From Clostridiales bacterium (GTDB lineage Bacteria; Bacillota; Clostridia; Tissierellales; Sedimentibacteraceae), in NCBI GenBank assembly GCA_003483345.1, contig DMWH01000260.1, positions 1-14,879 on the forward strand: 14,879 nt of DNA, in the 5' to 3' direction. Made by a program: the position numbers and the translations under genes. The notes beneath the pieces were generated by a model. It ran no database searches. It saw nothing but the letters and a program-made list of their open reading frames with translations, and had not been told where the DNA came from. Shown one piece after another: positions 7,606 to 14,697 of this stretch (positions are counted from its first letter, which is position 1; each line of letters begins with the position of its first letter).

Positions 7606-8102
7606 TGAAAAAATATTTATGGAAAAACAAAAGAGGTTATTCCGCCGTTAATGTAATAATGTGCGTTTTAGTTATACTGCTTACTTTCAGCCTTCTGATA
7701 GAAATAACTTTTTTAGGTAAAAGGTACAGTTATATGGCACAAACAACCACTTATGTATCAAGGATAATAGGTGAACAGGGCGGGATACAAACAAGTACAC
7801 CCAGCGGATACATGGACCCTTCACTTTATACTAAAAGCTCACGGCTATATTCCACTTTAAACAGCGGTTTCTCAAAGGCGGGATTTGATACTTGGGCAGT
7901 TTATATTGACGATGTAAAACTGAAAAGCAGCACAAGACTCAGCTTCCCTGAAAAAACCCTCATACCCATTAGAATAAGGGCGGGATTTTACCCGATATTT
8001 AAGTTTAACAGCCGGTCAAACAGACTCGTTTATATTGAAACGGAGAGGAACGTATACAGCAGCTTTACCCCAAGAACAAGCGATATTGATTTAATTAAGT
8101 AA
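7605..8102 (+). CDS. TadE-like/DUF4320-like pseudopilin
   Basis: Probable minor pilin or pseudopilin of the Tad-like system. The 165-residue product has a short basic leader ending in KNKRG, then YSAVNVIM and one long hydrophobic helix (about 16-38). A hydrophilic extracytoplasmic domain of about 125 residues follows. This is the layout of TadE/TadF and of DUF4320 proteins in Clostridia. Cleavage after G11 would be the prepilin-peptidase type site; the residue five places into the mature part is Asn, not the usual Glu. Only a weak AGGG lies upstream of the ATG, which overlaps the preceding stop by one base, so translation probably depends on the upstream gene. The exact family is uncertain; membrane anchoring and pilin-like topology are clearer. 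Confidence 0.75.
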   Translation: MKKYLWKNKRGYSAVNVIMCVLVILLTFSLLIEITFLGKRYSYMAQTTTYVSRIIGEQGGIQTSTPSGYMDPSLYTKSSRLYSTLNSGFSKAGFDTWAVYIDDVKLKSSTRLSFPEKTLIPIRIRAGFYPIFKFNSRSNRLVYIETERNVYSSFTPRTSDIDLIK

Positions 8103-8115
8103 AAGGAGAAATTCA

Positions 8116-8214
8116 ATAGGGTTAAATATTATAACAATTTTTAATCTAGGTATAATTTCCAGTAATAAAGCAGATAAATCTGACAATAAAAGCAAGAAAA
8201 CAGAAAAAGAATAA
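8116..8214 (+). other. Small ORF with good ribosome site but ATA in place of a start codon
   Basis: Possible 32-residue peptide gene that has lost its start. AAAAGGAG (8101-8108) lies seven bases before an ATA at 8116. From there the frame is open to the TAA at 8212-8214. It would encode a hydrophobic N-terminal stretch (GLNIITIFNLGIIS) and a Lys/Ser/Asn-rich tail ending KTEKE. No ATG, GTG or TTG is available in that frame after the previous in-frame stop at 8092. The overlapping +1 frame beyond 8205 also reads a Lys-rich tail, so the end may be shifted too. No homologue is recognised. It may be a decayed gene, a rare AUA start, or chance. Confidence 0.35.
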
Positions 8215-8241
8215 AAAGAATGAGAATTCTTCAAAGAAACC

Positions 8242-8276
8242 AAAAAAAACCCGCCATTATTAAAAGCGGGTTTTTT
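8242..8276. terminator. Two-way rho-independent terminator between convergent operons
   Basis: AAAAAACCCGC (ending 8254) pairs with GCGGGTTTTTT (8266-8276) around an 11-base AT-rich loop, with A-run and T-run on opposite sides. It serves both the plus-strand TadE-like operon and the minus-strand operon ending at 8288. Confidence 0.9.
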
Positions 8277-8287
8277 ATTGGTCTTTA

Positions 8288-9796
8288 TTATAAAATATAA
8301 ATATCGCTTATGTTAAGTTTTACCCTGTCTGTAAGTACTCCCTGAATGTCATATATATACAGGATTTCGTCATATGCCCCGTAAACACATTTGGCGTTAT
8401 AAACAGCCAGCTTCGGAATCGATACGTCCAGTGAAACTTCGTAGCTTAACCTGAAGTCTTTGTTTACATAAACAAGCTTATCCTTGTTGTCCCTGAAACT
8501 TTGCTTAAGCAAGAATTCCCCGTCTTTTTCGTAGACAATCTTAGTATCTTTTGCATAGTTTAATTCGGCCCAGCCATATGAAACCAAGTTTTTATCAAAC
8601 TTATGGAGAATAGACTTATTTACCGTTAAGCCAAATTTGTTTGCTATGTAGAGATAGTCTCCGATAATTTCTATATCGGTTGTTTTATCTCCTAAGTATA
8701 CATACATCTGCTCTTTTGTCTTAAGGTCTATCTTAAATATGGACTTATTAGCTGCATAATACAGAAAATTCCCGTCAACCGTCCAGTCTTCCAAGTCGTA
8801 ATCAACTGCTACCCTTTTATATCCTTCTCCGTCAAGAATATATATATTGGAATCATCCTTTACGGTAAAATAGAATATCCCGTTTTCAAACTGATAATCC
8901 TTAACCACAATATCCTTGTTGTCAGCTATAAAGGAAAGCTCAAGCTGATTGTCTTTTACAAAAATCTGATACAGCTTTGACCTTACATTGTCATATACAA
9001 AGAATCCCTTGTCGGTAAAGGAATAGTTATAATCGGGAATTAAAGAATCTTTAGCCGTTTCTATATCCCACGTAATATTTTCAATCAATGCTTGGTCAGA
9101 AATCTCTTCGGCTTCGGGAAGACCGCTTTCAGAAGTTCTTCCTCCAAAAATATTCCCCACCTCAGTTTTGGAGGTATTTTTTGAAAATGTTCCCTTTTTA
9201 GCTAAAAACAGCCTTACATCCCCTACATAAATAGGATGAAGCTCCTGTGGATCATTGATTTCCCTTCCCCACTTAAGAAGCTTAAACTCGGGAACATCGC
9301 TTATTAATTTTCTTTGAACCTTTATCCAGCAATCTCCTTTAATAATGTTTATAGCTACAATATCATAGCCTTCTTTTTCCCCAACCACTTCTACGCTTCT
9401 GTCGCTAAAAAACTTGCCGCCTGTATCCTTCACAACATCGTTGGCCTGATCCGGTTTGGTATCTTCAACCTTTCCCGGCTCTTCCTCAGCTTCCGGGCTT
9501 GATTTAATAATATTTAATTCTGCAGGTTCGTAGTCTTTTTCATATATTTTGTTTAAATTCAGTGAAAAGAGCTGTTTTCTGGACGCTATATTGACTATGG
9601 ACACAACTCCGTCCTGATTTCCCGCAAGCATATCGTTTTTCATGGAAAACTCCTTAACCGCTGCGGGTTCACTGCCTTTTGGCATTTTCTTTACGGCAAC
9701 AAAAACAACAATAAGAAATAATAATAAGACTGCCATAAAGATTTTTCTTTTAATTAATTTTTTGAAAATTTCTTTTACATTACTCAAATTACTCAC
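8288..9796 (-). CDS. Membrane-anchored protein with beta-propeller-like repeats
   Basis: Function unknown. The 502-residue product has a short basic N-terminus and one hydrophobic helix (about 19-36), so most of it should lie outside the cytoplasm. A charged linker (about 95-125) leads to a beta-rich region. From about 255 onward there are repeated units ending in Tyr-rich strands (GFFVYDNV, IFYFTVKD, FLYYAANK, DYLYIANK, EILYIYDI), like the blades of a propeller of the DUF5050 or WD/PQQ type. It could be a docking or sensing part of the surface machine. The GTG at 9796 overlaps the preceding stop by eight bases and lies one base from GGAG (9801-9798). A TTG at 9787, ten bases away, may be the true start. 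It is last in the operon starting at 11786. Confidence 0.8.
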   Translation of the reverse strand: MSNLSNVKEIFKKLIKRKIFMAVLLLFLIVVFVAVKKMPKGSEPAAVKEFSMKNDMLAGNQDGVVSIVNIASRKQLFSLNLNKIYEKDYEPAELNIIKSSPEAEEEPGKVEDTKPDQANDVVKDTGGKFFSDRSVEVVGEKEGYDIVAINIIKGDCWIKVQRKLISDVPEFKLLKWGREINDPQELHPIYVGDVRLFLAKKGTFSKNTSKTEVGNIFGGRTSESGLPEAEEISDQALIENITWDIETAKDSLIPDYNYSFTDKGFFVYDNVRSKLYQIFVKDNQLELSFIADNKDIVVKDYQFENGIFYFTVKDDSNIYILDGEGYKRVAVDYDLEDWTVDGNFLYYAANKSIFKIDLKTKEQMYVYLGDKTTDIEIIGDYLYIANKFGLTVNKSILHKFDKNLVSYGWAELNYAKDTKIVYEKDGEFLLKQSFRDNKDKLVYVNKDFRLSYEVSLDVSIPKLAVYNAKCVYGAYDEILYIYDIQGVLTDRVKLNISDIYIL

Positions 9797-10775
9797 TCTC
9801 CTCTAAATCATTAATTATTTTGGGCAAAAACAAAGATGATTTAACAATTATTAAAGTTTTTTTATTGGGATCATATTTCATAAAGCTCTTATCATCAAAC
9901 CCGTTTTTAATTCTAATGTCTGTTAAAAGCCTGAACTGAGTGCTGTTGGTGTTTCTGTAATATATATCTGCAACCTCAAGTGCCATTTTGTCGTTTTCGG
10001 CAAGCAGAATTACTACCGGATTTATGCTGAAATACTTTTCAATATATCCTTCCGACATAAGAACATTTAATTTCTCAGATTTCTTTTGAATACCGGAAGG
10101 AATATCGTACTTTCTCACAACCTCCAGTATGAAACCTCTCGGAGTGTGACCACTCATAATTTCAAATTTTGCATTTGTCTGAACATCCCTCTTCCCTATG
10201 TTGAAGTTTGCAAAGGATTCAAAATACCTTATATTTTCGGGAACGGAATTTAAAAGAGCCAGATAAAACTGAGTTGTTGTAAGATATTTGGTTATATATT
10301 CGACTCCCCTTACCGCATTTGTGGATGTCCAGCTTAACACGTCTTCGGTACCGTAATGACTTAAAATATACTTGCCGCCGAAATCAAGACTGTAACATTT
10401 CAACGCATCTTCCGGTATTTCATTCAGGGGATATTTTGAAATAATGAACATATTTATTATTCTTTGATGAAGAAACATTTCAAGGGTTTTGTCAATATCT
10501 TCCAAGGGGAACCCCTGAGAGCTTAAATATGACTTAATTTGATTTTCAGTAGCAAAGCAGACTTTCAGTATAAACTTTAATAAAGAAAGCTGCAGATCTG
10601 CATTCTTTTCATTTCTTCTGTCCATGAAGTTTTTTATGTAGACATGCTCGGGTTTTACTCCCTGCATATTAAACTTATGATGCCAAGTCTGTTTAAAGTC
10701 GTAGTTAAAACTAAAATTACCGTCTTCACTTTTTTTAATATATAGACTTAATTCTGCCATAATTTGTGTGTGCAA
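9789..10775 (-). CDS. Winged-helix protein, possible degenerate replication-relaxation relative
   Basis: The 328-residue product is not recognised with certainty. After an N-terminal extension, residues about 60-115 have the helix spacing of a winged helix (LQLSLLKFILKVCF, then ATENQIKSYLSSQ). The middle (about 200-240) reads KFEIMSG, GFILEVVRKYD and then KKSEKLNVLM, recalling the nuclease-like core of the protein at 5754-7043. There is no RPDG-type Asp, so it is probably inactive if related. The link is inference. The start is the TTG at 10775: an in-frame TAG lies just upstream and AAAGGAG (10794-10788) is 12 bases away; an ATG at 10760 is 27 bases away. It is middle in the operon, after the S1 protein and a hairpin at 10822-10842, and overlaps the next gene. 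Confidence 0.75.
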   Translation of the reverse strand: MHTQIMAELSLYIKKSEDGNFSFNYDFKQTWHHKFNMQGVKPEHVYIKNFMDRRNEKNADLQLSLLKFILKVCFATENQIKSYLSSQGFPLEDIDKTLEMFLHQRIINMFIISKYPLNEIPEDALKCYSLDFGGKYILSHYGTEDVLSWTSTNAVRGVEYITKYLTTTQFYLALLNSVPENIRYFESFANFNIGKRDVQTNAKFEIMSGHTPRGFILEVVRKYDIPSGIQKKSEKLNVLMSEGYIEKYFSINPVVILLAENDKMALEVADIYYRNTNSTQFRLLTDIRIKNGFDDKSFMKYDPNKKTLIIVKSSLFLPKIINDLEESE

Positions 10776-10821
10776 TTTAAATTGCTACTCCTTTCTATTT
10801 TTTATATATATATATACTGCA

Positions 10822-10842
10822 GGGGCTGTTCTTAACAGCCCC
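10822..10842 (-). other. Strong intercistronic hairpin without a T-run
   Basis: GGGGCTGTT (10822-10830) pairs perfectly with AACAGCCCC (10834-10842) around three bases. It lies 12 bases past the S1 gene's stop. On the minus strand it is followed by an alternating TATA tract, not a T-run, so it may be a leaky terminator, a processing site or an mRNA stabiliser. Its stem closely matches that of the terminator at 1824-1854. Confidence 0.6.
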
Positions 10843-10853
10843 GACAAGTCTAT

Positions 10854-11786
10854 TTAAAATGCCAAAAATTTAATCAACCTTCCCCTGATTCTTAAATTAC
10901 CCTTTTCATCAAATATCTGGGTAAGCTTAATTACGGCGTTGGAGCCTACGAAAACTTCTTCATCTCTCGGAAGAGGACATAAAGCATCAACTCCGGGCAG
11001 AAGCCTTACATAGAATCCCCAGTCCTTTACTGCGGTTACAGAACCTTTTATAACCTGATCCACTTCAAAATTGGACAGCTCGGACATTGAAGATTTCTTA
11101 AACATTTTAGGAACCTTAAATGCAAGCTTGCCGGTGTTGTTAACCCTAAGAAGCTTAACCTTTAAGGTATCTCCAACCTTAAATACATCTCCGACCGAAA
11201 TGTGATCATCAGAGAAATTTTCATTTTTAAGAATTCCCGCAACCCCGTGAATTTCCACATAAGCTCCAAAGTATGTAAGCTTTGAAACTTTAGCAACAAT
11301 TTCATCTTCCATTGAAAGAGTGGAAACTATCTTGCTTTTGATTATCCTTTGAGCTTCCTTACGAGAACAAATCAATCTGTCATTCTTCTCATCGTAACTT
11401 TTAATTACTATGGGTATTTCCCTGCCTATGAAGCTTATCAGAGATTTCCAGTGAATATCATCATCCGCTTCGTCAAGAGGCACCATACCATTTGTGTTGT
11501 TCAATGTAAACAGCATTACATCACCGTATTCTTCATCCCTTTTGGCTCCGGTTACTTCAACCTGAAATATTGTTTCTTCGGCGATATTTTTGTTATAAAT
11601 CTGAGCTTTTAAAAAGCCCTGCTTTTTAACCGGAGATGCGTTTTTTCTGTAGCCTTTCTTTTTCGGTTTATACTCCGGCTTAACCTCTTTGCCTTCGGCT
11701 TTTAAATCCTTAATTTCCTCTTTTATTTCTTCCATTATTTCTTCCTCTCCTATTTTTTCTTTGTTTTCAATCACGTTTTCTTGCAT
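10854..11786 (-). CDS. Triple S1-domain RNA-binding protein
   Basis: Likely binds single-stranded RNA through S1 (OB-fold) domains, as in ribosomal protein S1; the target is unknown. The 310-residue product starts with a Glu/Lys-rich tail (about 1-55). Three S1-like domains follow: about 70-142 (divergent), 160-225 (YFGAYVEIHGVAGIL, VGDTLKVKLLRVN) and 240-307 (WGFYVRLLPGVDALC). It has three domains, versus six in proteobacterial ribosomal S1. The ATG at 11786 lies seven bases from AAAGGAG. It leads an operon with the winged-helix and membrane-anchored genes and is driven by promoter 11839-11874. An accessory copy could adjust translation or RNA stability of the module; that is inference. Confidence 0.85.
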   Translation of the reverse strand: MQENVIENKEKIGEEEIMEEIKEEIKDLKAEGKEVKPEYKPKKKGYRKNASPVKKQGFLKAQIYNKNIAEETIFQVEVTGAKRDEEYGDVMLFTLNNTNGMVPLDEADDDIHWKSLISFIGREIPIVIKSYDEKNDRLICSRKEAQRIIKSKIVSTLSMEDEIVAKVSKLTYFGAYVEIHGVAGILKNENFSDDHISVGDVFKVGDTLKVKLLRVNNTGKLAFKVPKMFKKSSMSELSNFEVDQVIKGSVTAVKDWGFYVRLLPGVDALCPLPRDEEVFVGSNAVIKLTQIFDEKGNLRIRGRLIKFLAF

Positions 11787-11838
11787 TTCGCTTCTCCTTT
11801 CAAATTAGTTTTAAAAATGAACATAAACAGTCTATCTA

Positions 11839-11874
11839 TTATATATAATACGCAATTCATTAGTTATATATTCC
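11839..11874 (-). promoter_or_regulatory. Shared-regulon promoter D, for the S1/winged-helix/membrane operon
   Basis: On the minus strand GGAATA (11874-11869), 16 bases ending in TG, then CGTATTATATATAA (11852-11839). A leader of roughly 45 bases precedes the ATG at 11786. Confidence 0.75.
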
Positions 11875-11921
11875 AACATATTTTTGCATTTAAGACAAAG
11901 ACCGTTTCAGATTATTTTGAC

Positions 11922-11957
11922 AGAATATTTTTTTATGATATTGTGTATTATATAAGG
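11922..11957 (+). promoter_or_regulatory. Shared-regulon promoter E, for the Cys-rich/RecD2 operon
   Basis: AGAATA (11922-11927), 16 bases ending in TG, then TGTATTATATAAGG (11944-11957). It is the weakest copy, with one change in the first block. TTGACA overlaps it at 11917-11922, but no housekeeping -10 hexamer lies 16-18 bases downstream. It is divergent from promoter D. Confidence 0.65.
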
Positions 11958-11985
11958 AGAGGATTTTTATAAGGAGGAGAAAAAT

Positions 11986-12360
11986 ATGGATTTCATAAGT
12001 GAAGATAAGAGAACCATAAATCTGCCGGTCCCCTTGGGAACCACCGTTTACGGATATTTAACCGTGTGCTGTGATGCCTGTATGTTCCAGAAGGAAAAAT
12101 TTAAAGAAATTTTTGGTGATGTACCCGGCAGATGCGGTAAGGACAAACCTTGCCACACAAGGCTTACGGGAATTCAAACGATAGCCGTAAACCTAAAAAA
12201 CATTGATGCGGTGCTTGAAGGTTGGCATAAGGACATATTCGAAACCTTCAACGAAGCGGTGCAGGCTGGAATTAAATACACAACAGAAAACAGGAAAAAA
12301 CTGATAAAAGCAGGAATAAAGCTTGATGAAAGAGGCTATTCGATAATAGAAGAAAAATAA
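11986..12360 (+). CDS. Small Cys-rich protein, function unknown
   Basis: Not recognised. The 124-residue product has a strand-rich start (INLPVPLGTTVYGYLTV) and five cysteines with one histidine in two clusters: C28, C29, C32 and then C50, C56, H57 (CCDAC, and CGKDKPCHT). These could bind zinc or an iron-sulfur cluster. The second half is helical and charged. No membrane segment is seen. AAGGAGGAG lies at good distance before the ATG, and another AAGGAGAGG is further upstream. It is first in an operon with the RecD2 helicase (gap of 23 bases), which suggests a DNA-related role, but no motif proves it. Confidence 0.8.
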   Translation: MDFISEDKRTINLPVPLGTTVYGYLTVCCDACMFQKEKFKEIFGDVPGRCGKDKPCHTRLTGIQTIAVNLKNIDAVLEGWHKDIFETFNEAVQAGIKYTTENRKKLIKAGIKLDERGYSIIEEK

Positions 12361-12383
12361 GAGGAATTAAAGAGAAGGTCTTT

Positions 12384-14609
12384 ATGGAAAAATTAAATGT
12401 TATAATCAAGAAAATTAAATACTGCGATGAGAAAAACAAACTGTATATATTTGACGGCTTAACTTCGCTTAAGAAAAAGACTCCATCGGGGAAAACAAGA
12501 AAGGTTAAAACAAAGGTAACTTTCAAGGGTAATTTTATGTCCATTTATATTGAAGACGATATAAATGTCGTAGGCTACTGGATTGACAATGAAAAGTACG
12601 GCAGACAGTTCATAGTCGTATCCTACGAAAAAAATATCCCCCAGACAATTAAAGGGATTCAGACCTTCCTGAAACAAATTGTAAGAGGAATCGGAGAGAA
12701 AAGAGCAGAGGCAATAACAAATGCATACGGGGAAGATTCTTTAAATATTATCGCTAAAAACATTAATGCCCTTGATATAATACCCGGGATAACAAAAGAT
12801 CAAAAGGAAGAGATATGGCTTGCCATAGCCCAGAATATCGAATTTGAAAAGCTCCTTGCCTTCATGCAGTTAAATGACCTTGATTATACCTTGGCCATAA
12901 AAATATACAACAGGTTCAAAGAGGATTCCATCATAAGAATTAAAGATAATCCTTATGTCCTCTATATGGAAAATATAGTTCCCTTCTCTGTGTGCGACCA
13001 GATTGCATGTAACCTTAATGTAACAGCCAACTCTTTAACAAGACTCGTTGCAGCCCTTTATAGTTTTATACAGGGAGATGTTACTTCAAATGGGAACCTG
13101 TATACCACGGTAAGCTTCATCTATAAAAAGTTTAATAAGTATCTTGAGAAAAAAGGAAGATTTGCCGATTCTTACGAATTTTCCGAAGAAGAAATAGAAA
13201 AGGGCTTAAAATACCTTGAAAAAGACGAAAGAGTAGTATTCTGCGAAAATAAAAAGGGAAGAATTTTATATTTAAAAAATAACTTATATATTGAAAATAA
13301 AATTGTGGAGTTAATATCGAGGAAAATGAACTCCTCTATCCACAGATACGGGTACCCTGAAAAGGAAATAGAAAACTTCCTTGAAGGTTATGAAAAATCC
13401 TCCGGCATAAAAATGGCTCCGGAACAAAAGGAAGCTGTAATATCAGCTCTTAAGAATACTATCAGTATAATAACCGGAGGCCCCGGAACAGGGAAAACAA
13501 AAACTATGGCCGCCATAATTCACTGTATTAAAACCCTGTCGCCGGATGCAACAATTCACCTGTGCTCTCCTACAGGAAAAGCTGCAAAGAGAATGAACGA
13601 AATGTCCGGCATGGATGCAAGCACTATTCACAGGCTTGTCAAAATATTTAATGCCAACGATAGAATAGAAAGCAACATTATCAGTGGGGATTTTATAATC
13701 ATAGATGAGGCATCCATGATTGATGCTTATGTCTTTTACAGGTTATTGTCCTCTCTTGATGAAGATATAAGAATTGTCATAATAGGAGATTACAACCAGT
13801 TGCCGTCCGTAGGGGCAGGGCTTATTTTAAGAGATTTGATAGATTCCAATACAATAAAAACCACAAGGCTTAAGGAAATTTTCAGACAGGCAAAAAACAG
13901 TAAAATTGTTACTAACTCAAACATCATAATCAATACGGGACTGACAGCAGGCGTAACATTATCAAGGAAATGCTCCGGAGACTTTTTCTTTATTGAAGAG
14001 TCGTCTACACATGAGATACAAAGAAAAATTATCATGGTTATGAAAAAACTTATGACAAATATGAAAGTTCCCCTTTCGGATATTCAGGTTCTAAGTGCGG
14101 TTAAGGGAACATCTCTCGGGACGGAAGCATTAAACAGGCTTATACAGAATGAATTCAACAATAACACAGATTTTATAGAATCCGGGGAAATGCAGTTTAA
14201 CAGCAAAGATAAGGTGATTCATATTGTAAATAATTACGACCTTAATGTTTTTAACGGAGAAACAGGGGTTATAGGGACTTTAAATTACAACGAATCAAAT
14301 ATGCTTACTATTGATTATCCGGACAAAAGCATTGACTACCCGGCTTGGTCCCTTGAAGAACTTGAACTTGCCTATGCTATTACGGTCCATAAAAGTCAAG
14401 GAAGTGAGTTCCCTATTGTTATAATGCCCATTCACAGTATCGTATCAAGAGGATTATATAGAAACTTAATTTATACCGCAATAACAAGAGCAAAGTCTAA
14501 AATGATATTCATAGGCGATAAGGAAGTATTCAAGGAAACAGTTTTACTGGTTAAGGGGAATATTAGAAACTCAATGGTAAAAGAAAAGCTTATAAAAGAA
14601 TTTGAATAA
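12384..14609 (+). CDS. recD2: RecD2-type SF1B DNA helicase
   Basis: ATP-driven 5'-3' DNA helicase of the RecD2/TraA-like group, acting without RecBC in repair or element processing. The 741-residue product has an N-terminal OB-like region (about 1-90), then helix-hairpin-helix segments (about 98-140, with VRGIGEKRAEAI and IPGITKDQKEEI). Helicase motifs follow: P-loop GGPGTGKT (365-372), Ia CSPTGKAAKRM (394-404), II DEAS (441-444), III GDYNQLPSVGAG (468-479), an arginine-containing FRQA (500-503) and VI VHKSQGSEF (668-676), then YTAITRAK (697-704). All key residues are present. Length is in the usual RecD2 range (about 715-800). Its ribosome site (AGAAGG) is modest. Whether this replaces or adds to a chromosomal copy cannot be told here. 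Confidence 0.93.
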   Translation: MEKLNVIIKKIKYCDEKNKLYIFDGLTSLKKKTPSGKTRKVKTKVTFKGNFMSIYIEDDINVVGYWIDNEKYGRQFIVVSYEKNIPQTIKGIQTFLKQIVRGIGEKRAEAITNAYGEDSLNIIAKNINALDIIPGITKDQKEEIWLAIAQNIEFEKLLAFMQLNDLDYTLAIKIYNRFKEDSIIRIKDNPYVLYMENIVPFSVCDQIACNLNVTANSLTRLVAALYSFIQGDVTSNGNLYTTVSFIYKKFNKYLEKKGRFADSYEFSEEEIEKGLKYLEKDERVVFCENKKGRILYLKNNLYIENKIVELISRKMNSSIHRYGYPEKEIENFLEGYEKSSGIKMAPEQKEAVISALKNTISIITGGPGTGKTKTMAAIIHCIKTLSPDATIHLCSPTGKAAKRMNEMSGMDASTIHRLVKIFNANDRIESNIISGDFIIIDEASMIDAYVFYRLLSSLDEDIRIVIIGDYNQLPSVGAGLILRDLIDSNTIKTTRLKEIFRQAKNSKIVTNSNIIINTGLTAGVTLSRKCSGDFFFIEESSTHEIQRKIIMVMKKLMTNMKVPLSDIQVLSAVKGTSLGTEALNRLIQNEFNNNTDFIESGEMQFNSKDKVIHIVNNYDLNVFNGETGVIGTLNYNESNMLTIDYPDKSIDYPAWSLEELELAYAITVHKSQGSEFPIVIMPIHSIVSRGLYRNLIYTAITRAKSKMIFIGDKEVFKETVLLVKGNIRNSMVKEKLIKEFE

Positions 14610-14616
14610 GATATAC

Positions 14617-14643
14617 AAAAAGAGGTTTAACCTCTTTTTTTTT
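14617..14643 (+). terminator. Rho-independent terminator after recD2
   Basis: AAAAAGAGG (14617-14625) pairs with CCTCTTTTT (14631-14639) around a five-base loop, with the T-run continuing to 14643. It starts eight bases past the recD2 stop. The A-run on its left could let it work on the minus strand as well. Confidence 0.88.
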
Positions 14644-14656
14644 ATTTAGAAGCATT

Positions 14657-14686
14657 AATAAGGAGAGGATTTCTCCTCTCCTTATT
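14657..14686 (-). other. Thirteen-base-pair hairpin with GAAA loop after the prepilin gene
   Basis: AATAAGGAGAGGA (14657-14669) pairs perfectly with its inverse (14674-14686) around four bases. On the minus strand the loop is GAAA, a GNRA-type loop. It lies 11 bases past the prepilin stop; no T-run follows directly, so it may protect the mRNA end or act together with the hairpin at 14617-14643. Confidence 0.6.
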
Positions 14687-14697
14687 ATTGCTCTTTA

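Noticed and set aside
10795..10821. A promoter of the shared class before the winged-helix gene
   Set aside because: The TATA tract resembles the second block, but no GGAATA lies 16 bases upstream; that position falls inside the hairpin.
11917..11951. A housekeeping promoter starting with TTGACA
   Set aside because: No TATAAT-like hexamer lies 16-18 bases downstream; TATTAT is 23 bases away, so the shared element fits better.
11781..11972. Plus-strand 63-codon open frame across the divergent promoters
   Set aside because: It overlaps promoters D and E and reads low-complexity AT sequence.
12272..12677. Minus-strand open frames opposite the start of recD2
   Set aside because: They are antisense shadows over the recD2 N-terminus with no ribosome site.
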